45,959 nt of DNA from DATGXB01 sp035298905 (GCA_035298905.1 DATGXQ010000006.1:1-45959); one strand, 5' to 3'. Shown: positions 1 through 8,042, counted from the first letter of the stretch. The notes: a model not told the origin generated them from the letters alone. A program made the numbers and translations.

Positions 1-63
1 CCCGTGTCCCTGCTTCCTCCTATCTCCTTTTAATCAATCTGCGAGAATCCAAATTTATTATTT

Positions 64-810
64 ATGCGTCTCAATTTTTGGCAGAGATTGCCGATTTTAC
101 CAAGTGTGATTATTTTAGCGATCGCCCCTTTCATTAACAGCGATCGACCTGTGTTCGCTCAACAAAATTTACCCACTTGTCAACCTCCCAACGCGGGAGA
201 GTATCTATTATTAGTTGTCAGTCCCAGCGTTGATAGTCAAAAGCAGCTACGTAACGCTTTACCTTCGGAAATTAAAACTACTACTTGTAAATATATCAAC
301 GAAACTGTTACCCGAATTGGTGGTTTTAAACAAGTTGATGATGCCAACCGTTGGGCTAGATACATTAATAATATTGTCGGCCTATCTGCCATTATTGCCA
401 CCCGTCCCACACAATCAGCAACAACACCCCCAGCAGCCACTCCTCCTACACCAACTACTACCGTTAAACCAACTACTACAAAAGCTATTCCATCAACTAC
501 AACCCCTACTCGTACAGCTGCTGCCCCCTCTGCAACAGTCGCTTATAACCCCAGAGTATTAGGAGAAGGTTATGCAGTCCTGGTAGATTATTTCAACCGT
601 CCAGAACTGGCTAATAGTGTACAAAAAGCTGTAGGTGGAGACGTGGGTTTAGTCTCCTATGGACAGCGCCCTTATTTATTGGCGGTTTATACTACCAATC
701 AAAGAGAAGCATACAACACCTTACAAAAACTCAGTGAAAGCGGCTTTTTGGCAGTGTTAGCAGATGGTCGCAAAGTTGTATTATTGCGCTCAGTCGTCAG
801 TATTAAGTAA
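64..810 (+). CDS. Secreted SPOR-like protein with Pro/Thr linker
   Basis: 248 residues. The N-terminus has a signal peptide: hydrophobic residues 10-24, with likely cleavage after Ala32 (VFA-QQ). A first folded segment (about 38-112) contains EYLLLVVSP and a second (about 163-248) contains GYAVLVDYFNRPEL. Both have the strand-helix look of SPOR-type peptidoglycan-binding domains. They are separated by a Thr/Pro/Ala-rich linker (about 113-160), typical of exported proteins. I infer an envelope protein, possibly binding denuded glycan strands. The SPOR assignment is by pattern only. It stands alone on the plus strand and is followed by a MITE-like repeat. The start is the first ATG in frame. 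Confidence 0.75.
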   Translation: MRLNFWQRLPILPSVIILAIAPFINSDRPVFAQQNLPTCQPPNAGEYLLLVVSPSVDSQKQLRNALPSEIKTTTCKYINETVTRIGGFKQVDDANRWARYINNIVGLSAIIATRPTQSATTPPAATPPTPTTTVKPTTTKAIPSTTTPTRTAAAPSATVAYNPRVLGEGYAVLVDYFNRPELANSVQKAVGGDVGLVSYGQRPYLLAVYTTNQREAYNTLQKLSESGFLAVLADGRKVVLLRSVVSIK

Positions 811-862
811 GGGAACTCTTAACAGGGAACAGGGAACAGACAAGCAAAGAATTTGTATAATT

Positions 863-960
863 TACAGCATTTTGCAAGTGAATGAGGTACGAACTGAAAA
901 CCAAAACTCATACAGCGAGAGGCTTTCACTTCTGACTCCTGACTCCTGAATTCTGCTGTA
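863..960 (+). repeat. MITE-like repeat, copy 1 (diverged)
   Basis: This 98-bp element begins TACAGCAT and ends CTGCTGTA, which are inverted ends. Its left half (AATGAGGTAC, then GGCTTTCAC) matches the elements at 4309, 8950, 40838 and 43750. The inner short repeat is CTCCTGA here instead of GTTCCCT. It is non-coding. Confidence 0.65.
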
Positions 961-996
961 TTTTGCTTGACTACTTAAACGACTACTGACCACTTA

Positions 997-1452
997 CTAA
1001 TATGTCAACCGGGAGAGCCAATAGACAGTAATCCCCAGTGCTGAACCAGCTATGACTTGAACTGGTGTATGTCCAAGTAACTCCTTGAGTCGGTCTTGGC
1101 TAAAGTCTGGTTTTTCATCAAATAACTCATCAATCATTTGATTGAGTATCCGCGCTTGCTTACCGGCTGCTTGGCGTACTCCTGCGGCATCGTACATGAC
1201 AATGATGGCAAAAACCGTAGCTAATGCAAATTCCGGCGATGACCAACCTACTGTTTGACCAACACCAGCAGCTAAAGCTGTGACTAAAGCAGAATGAGCG
1301 CTAGGCATCCCGCCCGTAGTGACAAGGACGCTAACATTTAATTTTCGATGTCTAATTGCCTCGATAATCAGCTTTAGTCCTTGAGCTGCAAAACAAGCTA
1401 CCAGAGCAACCAGCAGCACCCGGTTGTTTAAGATGTCGCCTATGTCCTGCAT
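997..1452 (-). CDS. Divergent PAP2 family protein (DUF212, acid phosphatase/haloperoxidase-related)
   Basis: 151 residues, a usual length for the DUF212 family. It has several hydrophobic segments: LLVALVACFAAQGLKLII near the N-terminus, FALATVFAIIVMYDAAGV in the middle, and VIAGSALGITVYWL at the C-terminus. The family motif GGMPSAHSALVTALA is clear, as are YDAAGVRQAAGKQA and the C-terminal LLGHTP. The function of the family is not established. The SAHS motif relates it to PAP2-type membrane phosphatases, so a lipid-phosphate substrate is possible. It lies 82 bp downstream of crtE on the same strand, which suggests co-transcription and fits an isoprenoid or lipid phosphate role, but that is inference. 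Confidence 0.85.
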   Translation of the reverse strand: MQDIGDILNNRVLLVALVACFAAQGLKLIIEAIRHRKLNVSVLVTTGGMPSAHSALVTALAAGVGQTVGWSSPEFALATVFAIIVMYDAAGVRQAAGKQARILNQMIDELFDEKPDFSQDRLKELLGHTPVQVIAGSALGITVYWLSRLTY

Positions 1453-1534
1453 GGTATTTTGGTGAGGTTAGTATAATGTGAGCAACACTTGTATAGTGAG
1501 GGAAAGAAAGCACTAGCTAAAAACCGATTTGGGT

Positions 1535-2464
1535 TTAGTGATTGCGACTAACAATAAAGTGAGCGATCGCTTGTAATGGTACAGCTTTTTCCCCGTAAGG
1601 TTCTAGCTCTGCACAAGCTTCGGCAATTAATTCTTGTGCTTTTTTCTGTGATTCTTCTATACCCCACAAACTAGGATAGGTAACTTTTTTAGCTGCCAGG
1701 TCTTTACCAGCAGTTTTACCTAATTGCTCTTGAGTTTGGGTAATATCTAGAATATCATCAATGATTTGGAATGCTAACCCGATGTTCTGGGAGTAACGGG
1801 TCAATTTTTGCACATCTTGGGCAGATGCACCAGCAATGATTCCTCCACAAACTACGGAGGCTTCTAATAAAGCGGCTGTTTTGTGGTTATGAATAAAGTT
1901 CAGTGTTTCAATGGAGATATCAGTTTTGCCTTCTGATTCTAAATCTACCACTTGACCACCGACTAAACCCGCCGCCCCTAAAGCTTTCCCTAAACGGGCA
2001 ATTACTTGTAAAACTCGGTCTCTAGGTACATCTTGGGGAGTAGCAGCAGCCACATGTTCAAAAGCGAAAGCTAATAAACCATCTCCAGCTAAAATCGCTA
2101 CATCTTCGCCATAGACCTTGTGATTAGTCAATCTGCCGCGACGGTAATCGTCATTATCCATCGCCGGTAAATCATCATGAATCAATGACATAGTGTGGAT
2201 CATTTCCACAGCGCAAGCTGTCGGCATAGCCATTTCAATTGTGCCGTTCAGCATTTCACAGGTAGCAAGGGTTAAAGTAGGGCGTACTCGCTTACCATTA
2301 GCCAGTAGTGAGTAGCGCATAGCTTCATAAATCTTTTCTGGATAAACAACAGGAATTGCTTGATCCATAGCGGTTTCACACAGCTGTTGTCTTTCTTTAA
2401 GATAAGCGGCTAGGTCAAACCTTGCTGATTCTGATGTTGTTTTGATGTTACCTGTTGCTACCAT
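1535..2464 (-). CDS. crtE: Geranylgeranyl diphosphate synthase
   Basis: A 309-residue trans-prenyltransferase that condenses isopentenyl diphosphate with allylic diphosphates to C20 GGPP, the precursor of carotenoids and of the chlorophyll phytyl tail. The first Asp-rich motif DDLPAMD is at 97-103 and the second, DDILD, at 236-240. GKRVRP (about 57-62) and the segment around HNHKTAALL are also typical. The reading frame stays open upstream to 2557, but I start at the ATG at 2464 (MVATGNIKTTSES), which gives the usual length for cyanobacterial CrtE. It follows folD on the same strand with a gap of about 105 bp and precedes the DUF212 gene. Confidence 0.93.
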   Translation of the reverse strand: MVATGNIKTTSESARFDLAAYLKERQQLCETAMDQAIPVVYPEKIYEAMRYSLLANGKRVRPTLTLATCEMLNGTIEMAMPTACAVEMIHTMSLIHDDLPAMDNDDYRRGRLTNHKVYGEDVAILAGDGLLAFAFEHVAAATPQDVPRDRVLQVIARLGKALGAAGLVGGQVVDLESEGKTDISIETLNFIHNHKTAALLEASVVCGGIIAGASAQDVQKLTRYSQNIGLAFQIIDDILDITQTQEQLGKTAGKDLAAKKVTYPSLWGIEESQKKAQELIAEACAELEPYGEKAVPLQAIAHFIVSRNH

Positions 2465-2570
2465 GCTTAATTTCCTAACAATCTCAAAATTTTGGTTTTC
2501 CTGACACGTCACAATTTTACGGTGCGGTGGAGCTGAAACACTCACTGAGCTATTCAATATTAATCAGAGC

Positions 2571-3449
2571 TTAATTGTTGTGAGTCTGTAAATAGCTGGC
2601 AACAGTATTTTGCATTAACATGGCTACTGTCATCGGACCGATACCACCAGGCACGGGAGTAATATATTCTGCCACATGAGCGATCGCCTCAAATTGCACA
2701 TCCCCCACTAATCGACTATTGCCACTGGCATCTGTAATTCGATTCATCCCCACATCTATGACTACTGCGCCTGGTTTCACCATCTCAGCAGTGATTAATT
2801 CTGGTATACCCACAGCAGCCACCAGAATATCAGCATTTTTGGCGATCGCCTTTAAATCCTGGGTGCGAGAGTGAGCGATCGTCACTGTAGCATTGGCTTC
2901 TAGCAGCATCAAGGCCATCGGCTTACCGACTAAAATACTCCGTCCTACCACTACAGCGTGTTTTCCCGCTAGAGGGATTTGATATTCTGCCAAAAGTCGC
3001 ATCACACCAGCAGGTGTACAACTGCGTAAACCGACTTCACCCCGCACTAAACGCCCCAAGTTTACCGGGTGCAGTCCATCTGCATCTTTTTCTGGTTTGA
3101 TTTGGTGCAACAGTGCCACCGCATCTAAATGTTTAGGTAAAGGCAATTGTACTAAAATGCCATCTACTCGCGGATCTTCGTTGAGTTGGGCGATAACTTC
3201 CTCTAGTTCGGCTTGGCTGGTTTCTGTAGGGTAGTGTTTACCAAAAGAAACCATACCCAATTTAGTGCAAGTTTTTTCCTTATTGCGGACATAAGCGGCT
3301 GAAGCGGGGTTATCACCAACCATCACCACCGCTAAACCAGGAGGACGGCCAAATTTAGCTTGTGATTCTTGAATAGTAGTGATAAGTTCTTTGTTAATCT
3401 TGGCGGCTAATGCTTTTCCGTCTAGCAGTTTAGCGGTGTGTGTGTCCAT
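2571..3449 (-). CDS. folD: Methylenetetrahydrofolate dehydrogenase/cyclohydrolase
   Basis: 292 residues, full length. This bifunctional enzyme interconverts 5,10-methylene-THF and 10-formyl-THF, supplying one-carbon units for purines and formyl-Met. The catalytic Y53xxxK57 lies in AAYVRNKEK. Also visible are the substrate-site motif VQLPLPKHLD, the NAD(P)-binding GRSILVGKPMALML, and the C-terminal signature PVPGGIGPMTVAML. It starts at an ATG and leads the minus-strand group folD-crtE-DUF212. No riboswitch was recognised in its short leader. Confidence 0.96.
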   Translation of the reverse strand: MDTHTAKLLDGKALAAKINKELITTIQESQAKFGRPPGLAVVMVGDNPASAAYVRNKEKTCTKLGMVSFGKHYPTETSQAELEEVIAQLNEDPRVDGILVQLPLPKHLDAVALLHQIKPEKDADGLHPVNLGRLVRGEVGLRSCTPAGVMRLLAEYQIPLAGKHAVVVGRSILVGKPMALMLLEANATVTIAHSRTQDLKAIAKNADILVAAVGIPELITAEMVKPGAVVIDVGMNRITDASGNSRLVGDVQFEAIAHVAEYITPVPGGIGPMTVAMLMQNTVASYLQTHNN

Positions 3450-3533
3450 AAGGTTTGCAAAAGATTGTCTAGAGTCTATTAGTGTAGCTGTTTTGTGGGT
3501 CTAGATTCCAATCTTCAGGTTGAGCGCATCGCT

Positions 3534-4277
3534 TTATTCATTAGTTAATACTGAGGCTAGAAGGTCAGGACAAGACAAATGCGGGCAATGTCCAGAAGCT
3601 AACTCAATGGCATCGACTCCTAAACGCTTACGTGCGGCGTAACGTGACCACACAGGAGATAATATTCGGTCATTGGTACAAACAATATACTTACGCTCAA
3701 CCGCAGGTAAAGCTTTGAGCGGATTGATTTCATAAATATAAGCCATAGATTGTTGGGAACGACTTTTCGAGATTCCCCACTGTATGACATCCGGTTGACA
3801 ATCATGGAAGAACAAATCGATCAATACTGCTTGATCGGAAAAATCTTTGCCGATGGAAGCTGGTTCAAACATACCAGGCTCTGAGTGAAACTGTTCAAAT
3901 TGAATTGTGTCTTTTGGCTGGTAATTTAATGATTTGAGTGTATCAGCATCAAGAGTATGAGCAAATTGGTCGAATGTACTGATTCCAGGATAGGGAATTA
4001 GTGCAGCCAAAAACACCAGTTGACGTACTTTTACTGCTTCTGCAACCAGGGGAATTACAGTACCAGCCATTGAGTGACCAACCAGGACAATATCATCATC
4101 AGTTTTTGGCAGCACTTGAATTACTGCATCCGCAAATTGAGACAAAGTAGCAGATGAATCTTCAATTGGTAAATCCATTGCTACGGTTTGATGACCCTGT
4201 GCTTCTAAATAGGGAATGAGCAAATCCCAACACCAGCTACCTTGGAAAGCACCGTGAACTAGACAAAAAAGACTCAT
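3534..4277 (-). CDS. Alpha/beta hydrolase (esterase, MES/hydroxynitrile lyase-like)
   Basis: 247 residues. The N-terminal strand and oxyanion region FCLVHGAFQGSWCWDLL and the nucleophile elbow VGHSMAG (Ser69) mark an alpha/beta hydrolase of the AB_hydrolase_6 type. That group is related to plant salicylate/jasmonate methylesterases and hydroxynitrile lyases. A late Asp (about CTNDRILS) and His (ELASGHCPHLS) can complete the triad. There is no signal peptide, so it is cytoplasmic. The substrate is unknown. It lies 84 bp upstream of folD on the same strand. Its upstream side is occupied by a MITE-like repeat starting 31 bp before the ATG, so its promoter must lie in or beyond that repeat. Confidence 0.85.
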   Translation of the reverse strand: MSLFCLVHGAFQGSWCWDLLIPYLEAQGHQTVAMDLPIEDSSATLSQFADAVIQVLPKTDDDIVLVGHSMAGTVIPLVAEAVKVRQLVFLAALIPYPGISTFDQFAHTLDADTLKSLNYQPKDTIQFEQFHSEPGMFEPASIGKDFSDQAVLIDLFFHDCQPDVIQWGISKSRSQQSMAYIYEINPLKALPAVERKYIVCTNDRILSPVWSRYAARKRLGVDAIELASGHCPHLSCPDLLASVLTNE

Positions 4278-4308
4278 ATCAATTGAATAGTGGTAATAGT
4301 GATTTATT

Positions 4309-4413
4309 TACAGCAGGGAACAGGGAACAGGGAACAGGGAACAGGGTTGAAACTCCTTTAACATCAGGCTTTGTTATTAACTTCTGTACTTCATTTACTC
4401 CAAAAGTGCTGTA
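4309..4413 (-). repeat. MITE-like repeat, copy 2
   Basis: A 105-bp element in inverted orientation, from TACAGCAG to GTGCTGTA. It carries four GGGAACA units at its left end and a body similar to the copies at 8950 and 40838. It sits directly upstream of the alpha/beta hydrolase gene. Confidence 0.75.
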
Positions 4414-4480
4414 TGAATATAGATATTAAATCATATTCATCCTTTCCTGTGTTATGTAATTCCTAGTTAATTTTGGAAGT

Positions 4481-4581
4481 ATAGTAATCCTAAATGAGAT
4501 GTGAACAGTCCCAATACCCAATACCCAATACCCAATACCCCGCCTCCACCAGTAAGTTCATGACTCAAATCGGATTACTAT
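4481..4581. repeat. Second MITE-like element with perfect 10-bp inverted ends
   Basis: The ends are ATAGTAATCC (4481-4490) and GGATTACTAT (4572-4581), perfect inverted repeats inside a TA-rich context. The next bases (TAAATGAGA at the left, CTCAAATC at the right) are also largely inverted. The 101-bp core contains tandem CCCAATA units. It encodes nothing. Confidence 0.7.
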
Positions 4582-4640
4582 ATATCGTTGTTAACAACTG
4601 TTATCGTTGTTCTATCTATACATTCACATAATCAAAATAA

Positions 4641-4752
4641 TATTTTCTTGCTCACACTTCAGGAACTAAATTGAATCAATATGCTAATATTTCATTTTTT
4701 ACTGTTATTGTTAATAACACTGATTCTATCCTTGTTTATCAATGTAGAATGT
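4641..4752 (+). pseudogene. Broken fragment of the small membrane protein gene at 4857
   Basis: DNA here aligns closely with 5160-5260, the 3' part of the intact gene downstream. Shared stretches include CACTTCAGGAAC/ATACTTCAGGAAC, AATCAATATG, ATATTTCATT and TTTATCAAT. Translation gives AHTSGTKLNQYANIS against AHTSGTQFNQYGDIS. After this a 2-base loss shifts the frame and the C-terminal hydrophobic segment is destroyed. No start or 5' half can be found. It is a relic of a tandem duplication. Confidence 0.65.
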
Positions 4753-4856
4753 CGGATTATAGAAACTGTAAATGATTAGAAAAATTAGGCGATCGCATCT
4801 TGGCATTTGAGGAGCGCGTGCCATTATGATACAAATATTGGTAAAACACTGATTTT

Positions 4857-5294
4857 ATGCGCTGGCGGTATCTTCTCCCCAACCTGGTCTATTTTTGTGG
4901 AGCTTTCTGGATGTTTTTGGCTTTCGCTCAACCATCTAGTGATTGTATTTGGTTTTCCGTTGGTGTTTACGGCAGTTTTGGCATTGCCTTAATTTGTGCT
5001 TGGGGATACACCTATAAATTTATCCAAAATTCTCAAACTCACTTCTTACAATTTATTCATTTAACTATTGCTAAAATCATCTTCTTTTGTATTTGGGGTT
5101 TAGCAACTATTACCAGTATCCGTTTAGCCATGCAGTCAGTTTGTCCCAATACTCTCTTTTCTGCTCATACTTCAGGAACACAATTTAATCAATATGGTGA
5201 TATTTCATTATTTTTACTTTTATTATTAATAGCTTTTGGTTTATCTCTCCTCATCAATATACTATTTGGGCTTGTCGAGCTTTTCAATAGGTGA
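4857..5294 (+). CDS. Small hypothetical membrane protein (4 TM)
   Basis: 145 residues, strongly hydrophobic. There are four probable membrane spans, near residues 6-24 (VYFCGAFWMFLAFAQ), 32-52 (FSVGVYGSFGIALICAWGY), 68-88 (IAKIIFFCIWGLATITSI) and 116-140 (ISLFLLLLLIAFGLSLLINILF). I recognise no family. The start is the ATG at 4857. Its ribosome binding site is weak, so the start is uncertain. A degraded copy of its 3' part lies just upstream (4641-4752), which argues that this gene was once duplicated. The function is unknown. Confidence 0.6.
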   Translation: MRWRYLLPNLVYFCGAFWMFLAFAQPSSDCIWFSVGVYGSFGIALICAWGYTYKFIQNSQTHFLQFIHLTIAKIIFFCIWGLATITSIRLAMQSVCPNTLFSAHTSGTQFNQYGDISLFLLLLLIAFGLSLLINILFGLVELFNR

Positions 5295-5596
5295 AAGAGT
5301 TTGAACCGCTCGCGTAGCGTCCCGAAGGGAAGGACACGAAAGAAGAGGAAGGAAGAGCGATACATTAAATCTGTATAAATAGCTACTCTTAATACCATGG
5401 TATGAGTAAATTTTAGTGGTATTTAGCTTACTACTTTGCTTTATTTTATTCAAAATATGTTATTTTGATTATTTATTAGCATCACTACGATAGTCAGTTT
5501 TGTGTTATAAAGCTTACTATCCGTTCATTTCAAGTTTCAAATTTATTCGTAACTTTACATTGGTATAAGTTATAGACAAGGGGCATACCAAATTAT
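5295..5596. other. Non-coding gap with one Nostoc-type short palindromic repeat
   Basis: Just after the stop of the membrane protein, 5309-5336 carries CGCTCGCGTAGCGTCCCGAA and GGGAAGG, a repeat type common in Nostoc intergenic DNA. The rest is AT-rich. A possible binding site, AAGGGG, lies at 5578-5583 upstream of the PIN gene. I see no RNA gene. Confidence 0.5.
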
Positions 5597-6766
5597 ATGT
5601 TACATATTGTAATTGACACAACTGCTCTTAGAAGTGATCCAGCTCGCAAGAAAGCTGCTTTTCAATCTCTAAAACAACTTGTTCAAGCGGGTAAGGCTCA
5701 AATTTATATCTCTTATGTTGTTAAGCAAGAATTTATCTCTCAGGAAAAAGAATTATATAAGTCACATTTACAACCAATAATTGCTAATATTCAGCACTTA
5801 CGAAAAAAAGTACTTCCTGACTCAGTTATAAAACTTTTAGATGAAAGCTTAAACAATTTTAAATCAATTGAAGATAAATCTGATAGTTTTATTGAAGATG
5901 AGTTTAATTCATGGTGTAAGGAGATGTCAATACAAATATTACCTGTAAATGAATTACATGGTAATAAAGTTATTCAATCCTATTTTCTGGGTGACCCTCC
6001 GTTTAAAACAAAGAAATCACGTGCAGATTTTCCAGATGCCTTTATATATCAATCTATTCTTGATTTGTCCCCAAGTTTAAAAGAAGTATATGTAGTCACC
6101 AATGATAATAATCTTAGTGATGCTCTCAAAAAAACAAGCCAAAATATTGTTACTTTCAATACTTTAGAAGATTTGATTGAATCAGATTTTTCTCAGAAAT
6201 TAATTAAAGAGCTTGAAGAAAGAGAGGCATATAACCACAAAATCACAATTATTCGTGATGCAATCAATTCAATCCTTAAAAATGAATCTATTGTTTATTT
6301 AATAGAATCCGAATTAGCCGAAGAGTTCAAAGGCACATTTATTAAATCGCGAGATATTCCCAATGATAATCACCAAGCTAAAATTGATTATTTAGGCAAT
6401 ATTGAGGGGCCAATAAATTTTCACTATGAACAAATTAGCTATTATGGTTTAGATTACTTCAGTGTACCTTTTAATCTCAAGATAGAGACCAGATTATCAT
6501 ACTTGCTCAATAAAAAAGATTATTGGTCACTTGATCAAGAGCAAATGGAAAATATGGTTATTGATGAACGTAATGATTATACTTATTCAGTTGATGAGGA
6601 TTATTCAATGGAAGTAGAAGGACGAATATCAATTAGGCTAGATTCTGATATAGTTGAGAAGTTATATCCATTATATAATAACAGTGAAAAACTGTTTAAG
6701 GAAGCCGAAATTGAAATAGATGTAATTGATAAAGTATCGGTTATACCTTATCCAAATTCTGACTAG
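5597..6766 (+). CDS. PIN-domain protein (DUF4935-like)
   Basis: 389 residues. The first ~185 residues form a PIN-like nuclease domain: Asp7 in HIVIDTTAL, Glu45 in YVVKQEF, Asp144/Asp147 in RADFPDAFI, and Asp170 in VVTNDNNL. This acidic set coordinates Mg2+ in PIN RNases. The large version with FPDA fits DUF4935. The C-terminal ~200 residues (about 190-389) are rich in charged and beta-prone sequence and are unrecognised. PIN proteins commonly cleave RNA, often in toxin or defence roles, and that role here is inference. It is convergent with the XRE array: its stop is 16 bp from the stop of the first XRE gene. Composition is AT-rich, consistent with transfer. Confidence 0.8.
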   Translation: MLHIVIDTTALRSDPARKKAAFQSLKQLVQAGKAQIYISYVVKQEFISQEKELYKSHLQPIIANIQHLRKKVLPDSVIKLLDESLNNFKSIEDKSDSFIEDEFNSWCKEMSIQILPVNELHGNKVIQSYFLGDPPFKTKKSRADFPDAFIYQSILDLSPSLKEVYVVTNDNNLSDALKKTSQNIVTFNTLEDLIESDFSQKLIKELEEREAYNHKITIIRDAINSILKNESIVYLIESELAEEFKGTFIKSRDIPNDNHQAKIDYLGNIEGPINFHYEQISYYGLDYFSVPFNLKIETRLSYLLNKKDYWSLDQEQMENMVIDERNDYTYSVDEDYSMEVEGRISIRLDSDIVEKLYPLYNNSEKLFKEAEIEIDVIDKVSVIPYPNSD

Positions 6767-6782
6767 GTTGTATAAATCGAAA

Positions 6783-7067
6783 CTATTCCGTCTCTTCTAT
6801 ATCGCGTTTTGGTGGGCCGAAATCATCGGGTAACTCATCAAGAGATTTACCCAAAGCACGACATAAAGCTTTGACTTGGGGAATGGTTAACTCTGGTCTA
6901 TCTTCCCCACTTTCCCACCGGCTAATAGCTGATTGATTTAATGTCTTTTTGCCAGTTTTATCGGGTATTCTTTTCGCTAACTCAGTCTGCGACAAACCTA
7001 CAGCTTCGCGGAGTAGCTGTAAACGAGATATTTTCTCAGGATCTTGTACACGCTTGTTTCTAGGCAT
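6783..7067 (-). CDS. XRE-family HTH regulator 1
   Basis: 94 residues from the ATG at 7067 (MPRNKRVQDPEK). The frame stays open to 7106, but that stretch overlaps palindrome 7081-7094, so I prefer the shorter start. The HTH is LREAVGLSQTELAKRI with the recognition part LNQSAISRWESGED, then PQVKALCRALGKSLDELPDD, ending in FGPPKRD. The same C-terminal motif, LP(N/D)DFxPxK, recurs in two of its neighbours. It is probably an autoregulated DNA-binding repressor. It is the last of four tandem minus-strand XRE genes and is convergent with the PIN gene. Confidence 0.85.
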   Translation of the reverse strand: MPRNKRVQDPEKISRLQLLREAVGLSQTELAKRIPDKTGKKTLNQSAISRWESGEDRPELTIPQVKALCRALGKSLDELPDDFGPPKRDIEETE

Positions 7068-7080
7068 TTCCACAAAATTT

Positions 7081-7125
7081 ATGCGTGTACGCATTGACAG
7101 CATCAACCATTATGCGTATACTCAT
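7081..7125. promoter_or_regulatory. Candidate operator pair of XRE regulator 1
   Basis: ATGCGTGTACGCAT (7081-7094) is a perfect 6+2+6 palindrome. ATGCGTATACTCAT (7112-7125) is a second, one-mismatch copy 31 bp away, about three helical turns. Both lie just upstream of the ATG at 7067. This is the layout expected for autorepression by an XRE dimer pair. Confidence 0.6.
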
Positions 7126-7137
7126 AATAACGACAAC

Positions 7138-7250
7138 AAAAACCTAGCCAACATAACTTACTCAACAAAGTAACAGTTATTTTGGCAACTTATTATAATT
7201 TCTCACTCATGCTAACCCAGCAAAAGCGAGTAAATTGGCATTTCATCTAG
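7138..7250. repeat. Intergenic repeat unit A of the XRE array
   Basis: It shares with 7606-7720 and 8469-8571 an ordered set of segments: an AGCCAA-like start, AGTTATTTTGGCAA, TATAAT plus TCTCA, and GCTAACCCAGCAAAAGCG. The last part can fold as a small hairpin (GCTAA with TTGGC, GC-AAAA-GC at the tip). Confidence 0.6.
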
Positions 7251-7254
7251 TATT

Positions 7255-7524
7255 TTACAATTCACTCTTTTCTGCATCAGGTTTTGGAGGGCCAAAATCA
7301 TTAGGTAACTCATCTATACGTTCAATATTTAACTCATTGCAAATTTTCTTTAGCTGCGAAATGCTAACCCGCGCTTCGGTTTTGCCAGCTATCCAACGCT
7401 GATAAGTCGCTCTTGGGATACCGCAACGCATCGCAAACTCATCTTGATTTAAGTTTGTTCGCTCTATCCTCAAAGCTTCTAGAGGTGAATCACTTTCTTG
7501 CTTTTGCTTCTTATTTTTTTCCAT
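7255..7524 (-). CDS. XRE-family HTH regulator 2
   Basis: 89 residues from an ATG. SPLEALRIERTNLNQDEFA with RATYQRWIAGKTEARVS is a Cro/CI-type HTH. PQLKKIC-like helices follow (ISQLKKICNELNIERIDELPNDFGPPKPD), and the C-terminal LPNDFGPPKPD matches regulators 1 and 3. It is related to, but clearly diverged from, its neighbours, with little identity in the recognition helix, which fits its different palindromes upstream. It is probably a local repressor. No partner toxin is visible next to it. Confidence 0.85.
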   Translation of the reverse strand: MEKNKKQKQESDSPLEALRIERTNLNQDEFAMRCGIPRATYQRWIAGKTEARVSISQLKKICNELNIERIDELPNDFGPPKPDAEKSEL

Positions 7525-7526
7525 TG

Positions 7527-7590
7527 TAAACGTTTATATCTCATTTTGATGCCTCTAGTTGACAGGCGCAGGATGATGCCTCATAATGAG
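7527..7590. promoter_or_regulatory. Candidate operators of XRE regulator 2
   Basis: TAAACGTTTA (7527-7536) is a perfect 10-bp palindrome ending 3 bp upstream of the ATG. CTCATAATGAG (7580-7590) is a perfect 5+1+5 palindrome, with an imperfect relative CTCATTTTGAT at 7540-7550, 40 bp away. TGATGCCTC is also directly repeated (7547-7555 and 7574-7582). Which of these is the true operator is not clear. Confidence 0.45.
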
Positions 7591-7605
7591 ACTTATCAAT
7601 AAACT

Positions 7606-7720
7606 AAAAGACCAGCCAAGAAAACTAACTCAGCTAAAGTTATTTTGGCAAGTTTACTATAATGTCTCATCAAATGCTAACCCAGCAAAAGCGGGAAAAT
7701 TAGCAATTTATCTAGTTTTG
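7606..7720. repeat. Intergenic repeat unit B of the XRE array
   Basis: Same ordered segments as unit A: CCAGCCAA, AGTTATTTTGGCAA, TATAATGTCTCA, GCTAACCCAGCAAAAGCG. The hairpin is best here: GCTAA pairs with TTAGC and CCC with GGG around GC-AAAA-GC (7676-7706). Confidence 0.6.
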
Positions 7721-7739
7721 TCCAAAAGGAGGAAAATAA

Positions 7740-8033
7740 CTAATCATTGACATCTACAGTTTCTTCACTTGTAGGTTGCGGCTTCTGTGGTGCGAAGTCG
7801 TTTGGTAAATCTTGTATCGTTTTACCGTGAGATTTCAGTAACCTATCCAGTGCTTTCATTTGTGAAACTGTAAAAGTTGGCACACTATCGCCATTTTCCC
7901 AACGGCTGATAGTTCTGCTAGTTGTACCAATATACCGCCCAAACTCTTCTTGAGACATTCCTAACTCGTTTCTTAGGCTTCTCAAGGGTGACTCATTCCC
8001 GTCTATCTCTCTATTTGGTCTTTTCTTTACCAT
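7740..8033 (-). CDS. XRE-family HTH regulator 3
   Basis: 97 residues from an ATG (MVKKRPNREID). The HTH reads LRNELGMSQEEFGRYIGTTS followed by RTISRWENGDSVP, then SQMKALDRLLKSHGKTIQDLPNDFAPQKPQ. SPLRSLRNE resembles the SPLEALRIE and SPLRLLREK of its neighbours, so the array arose by duplication. A perfect 15-bp palindrome lies just upstream. It is probably a self-repressing DNA-binding protein. Targets beyond the array are unknown. Confidence 0.87.
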   Translation of the reverse strand: MVKKRPNREIDGNESPLRSLRNELGMSQEEFGRYIGTTSRTISRWENGDSVPTFTVSQMKALDRLLKSHGKTIQDLPNDFAPQKPQPTSEETVDVND

Positions 8034-8042
8034 TGTTTTACT

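Noticed and set aside
215..562. Open frame of 115 codons on the plus strand inside the SPOR-like gene
   Set aside because: It has low-complexity Leu/Gln/Pro sequence from the Thr/Pro linker in another frame and no ribosome binding site. It is a shadow of 64-810.
4807..4992. Plus-strand frame overlapping the small membrane protein
   Set aside because: Overlaps 4857-5294 in another frame. The longer hydrophobic product fits a membrane protein better.
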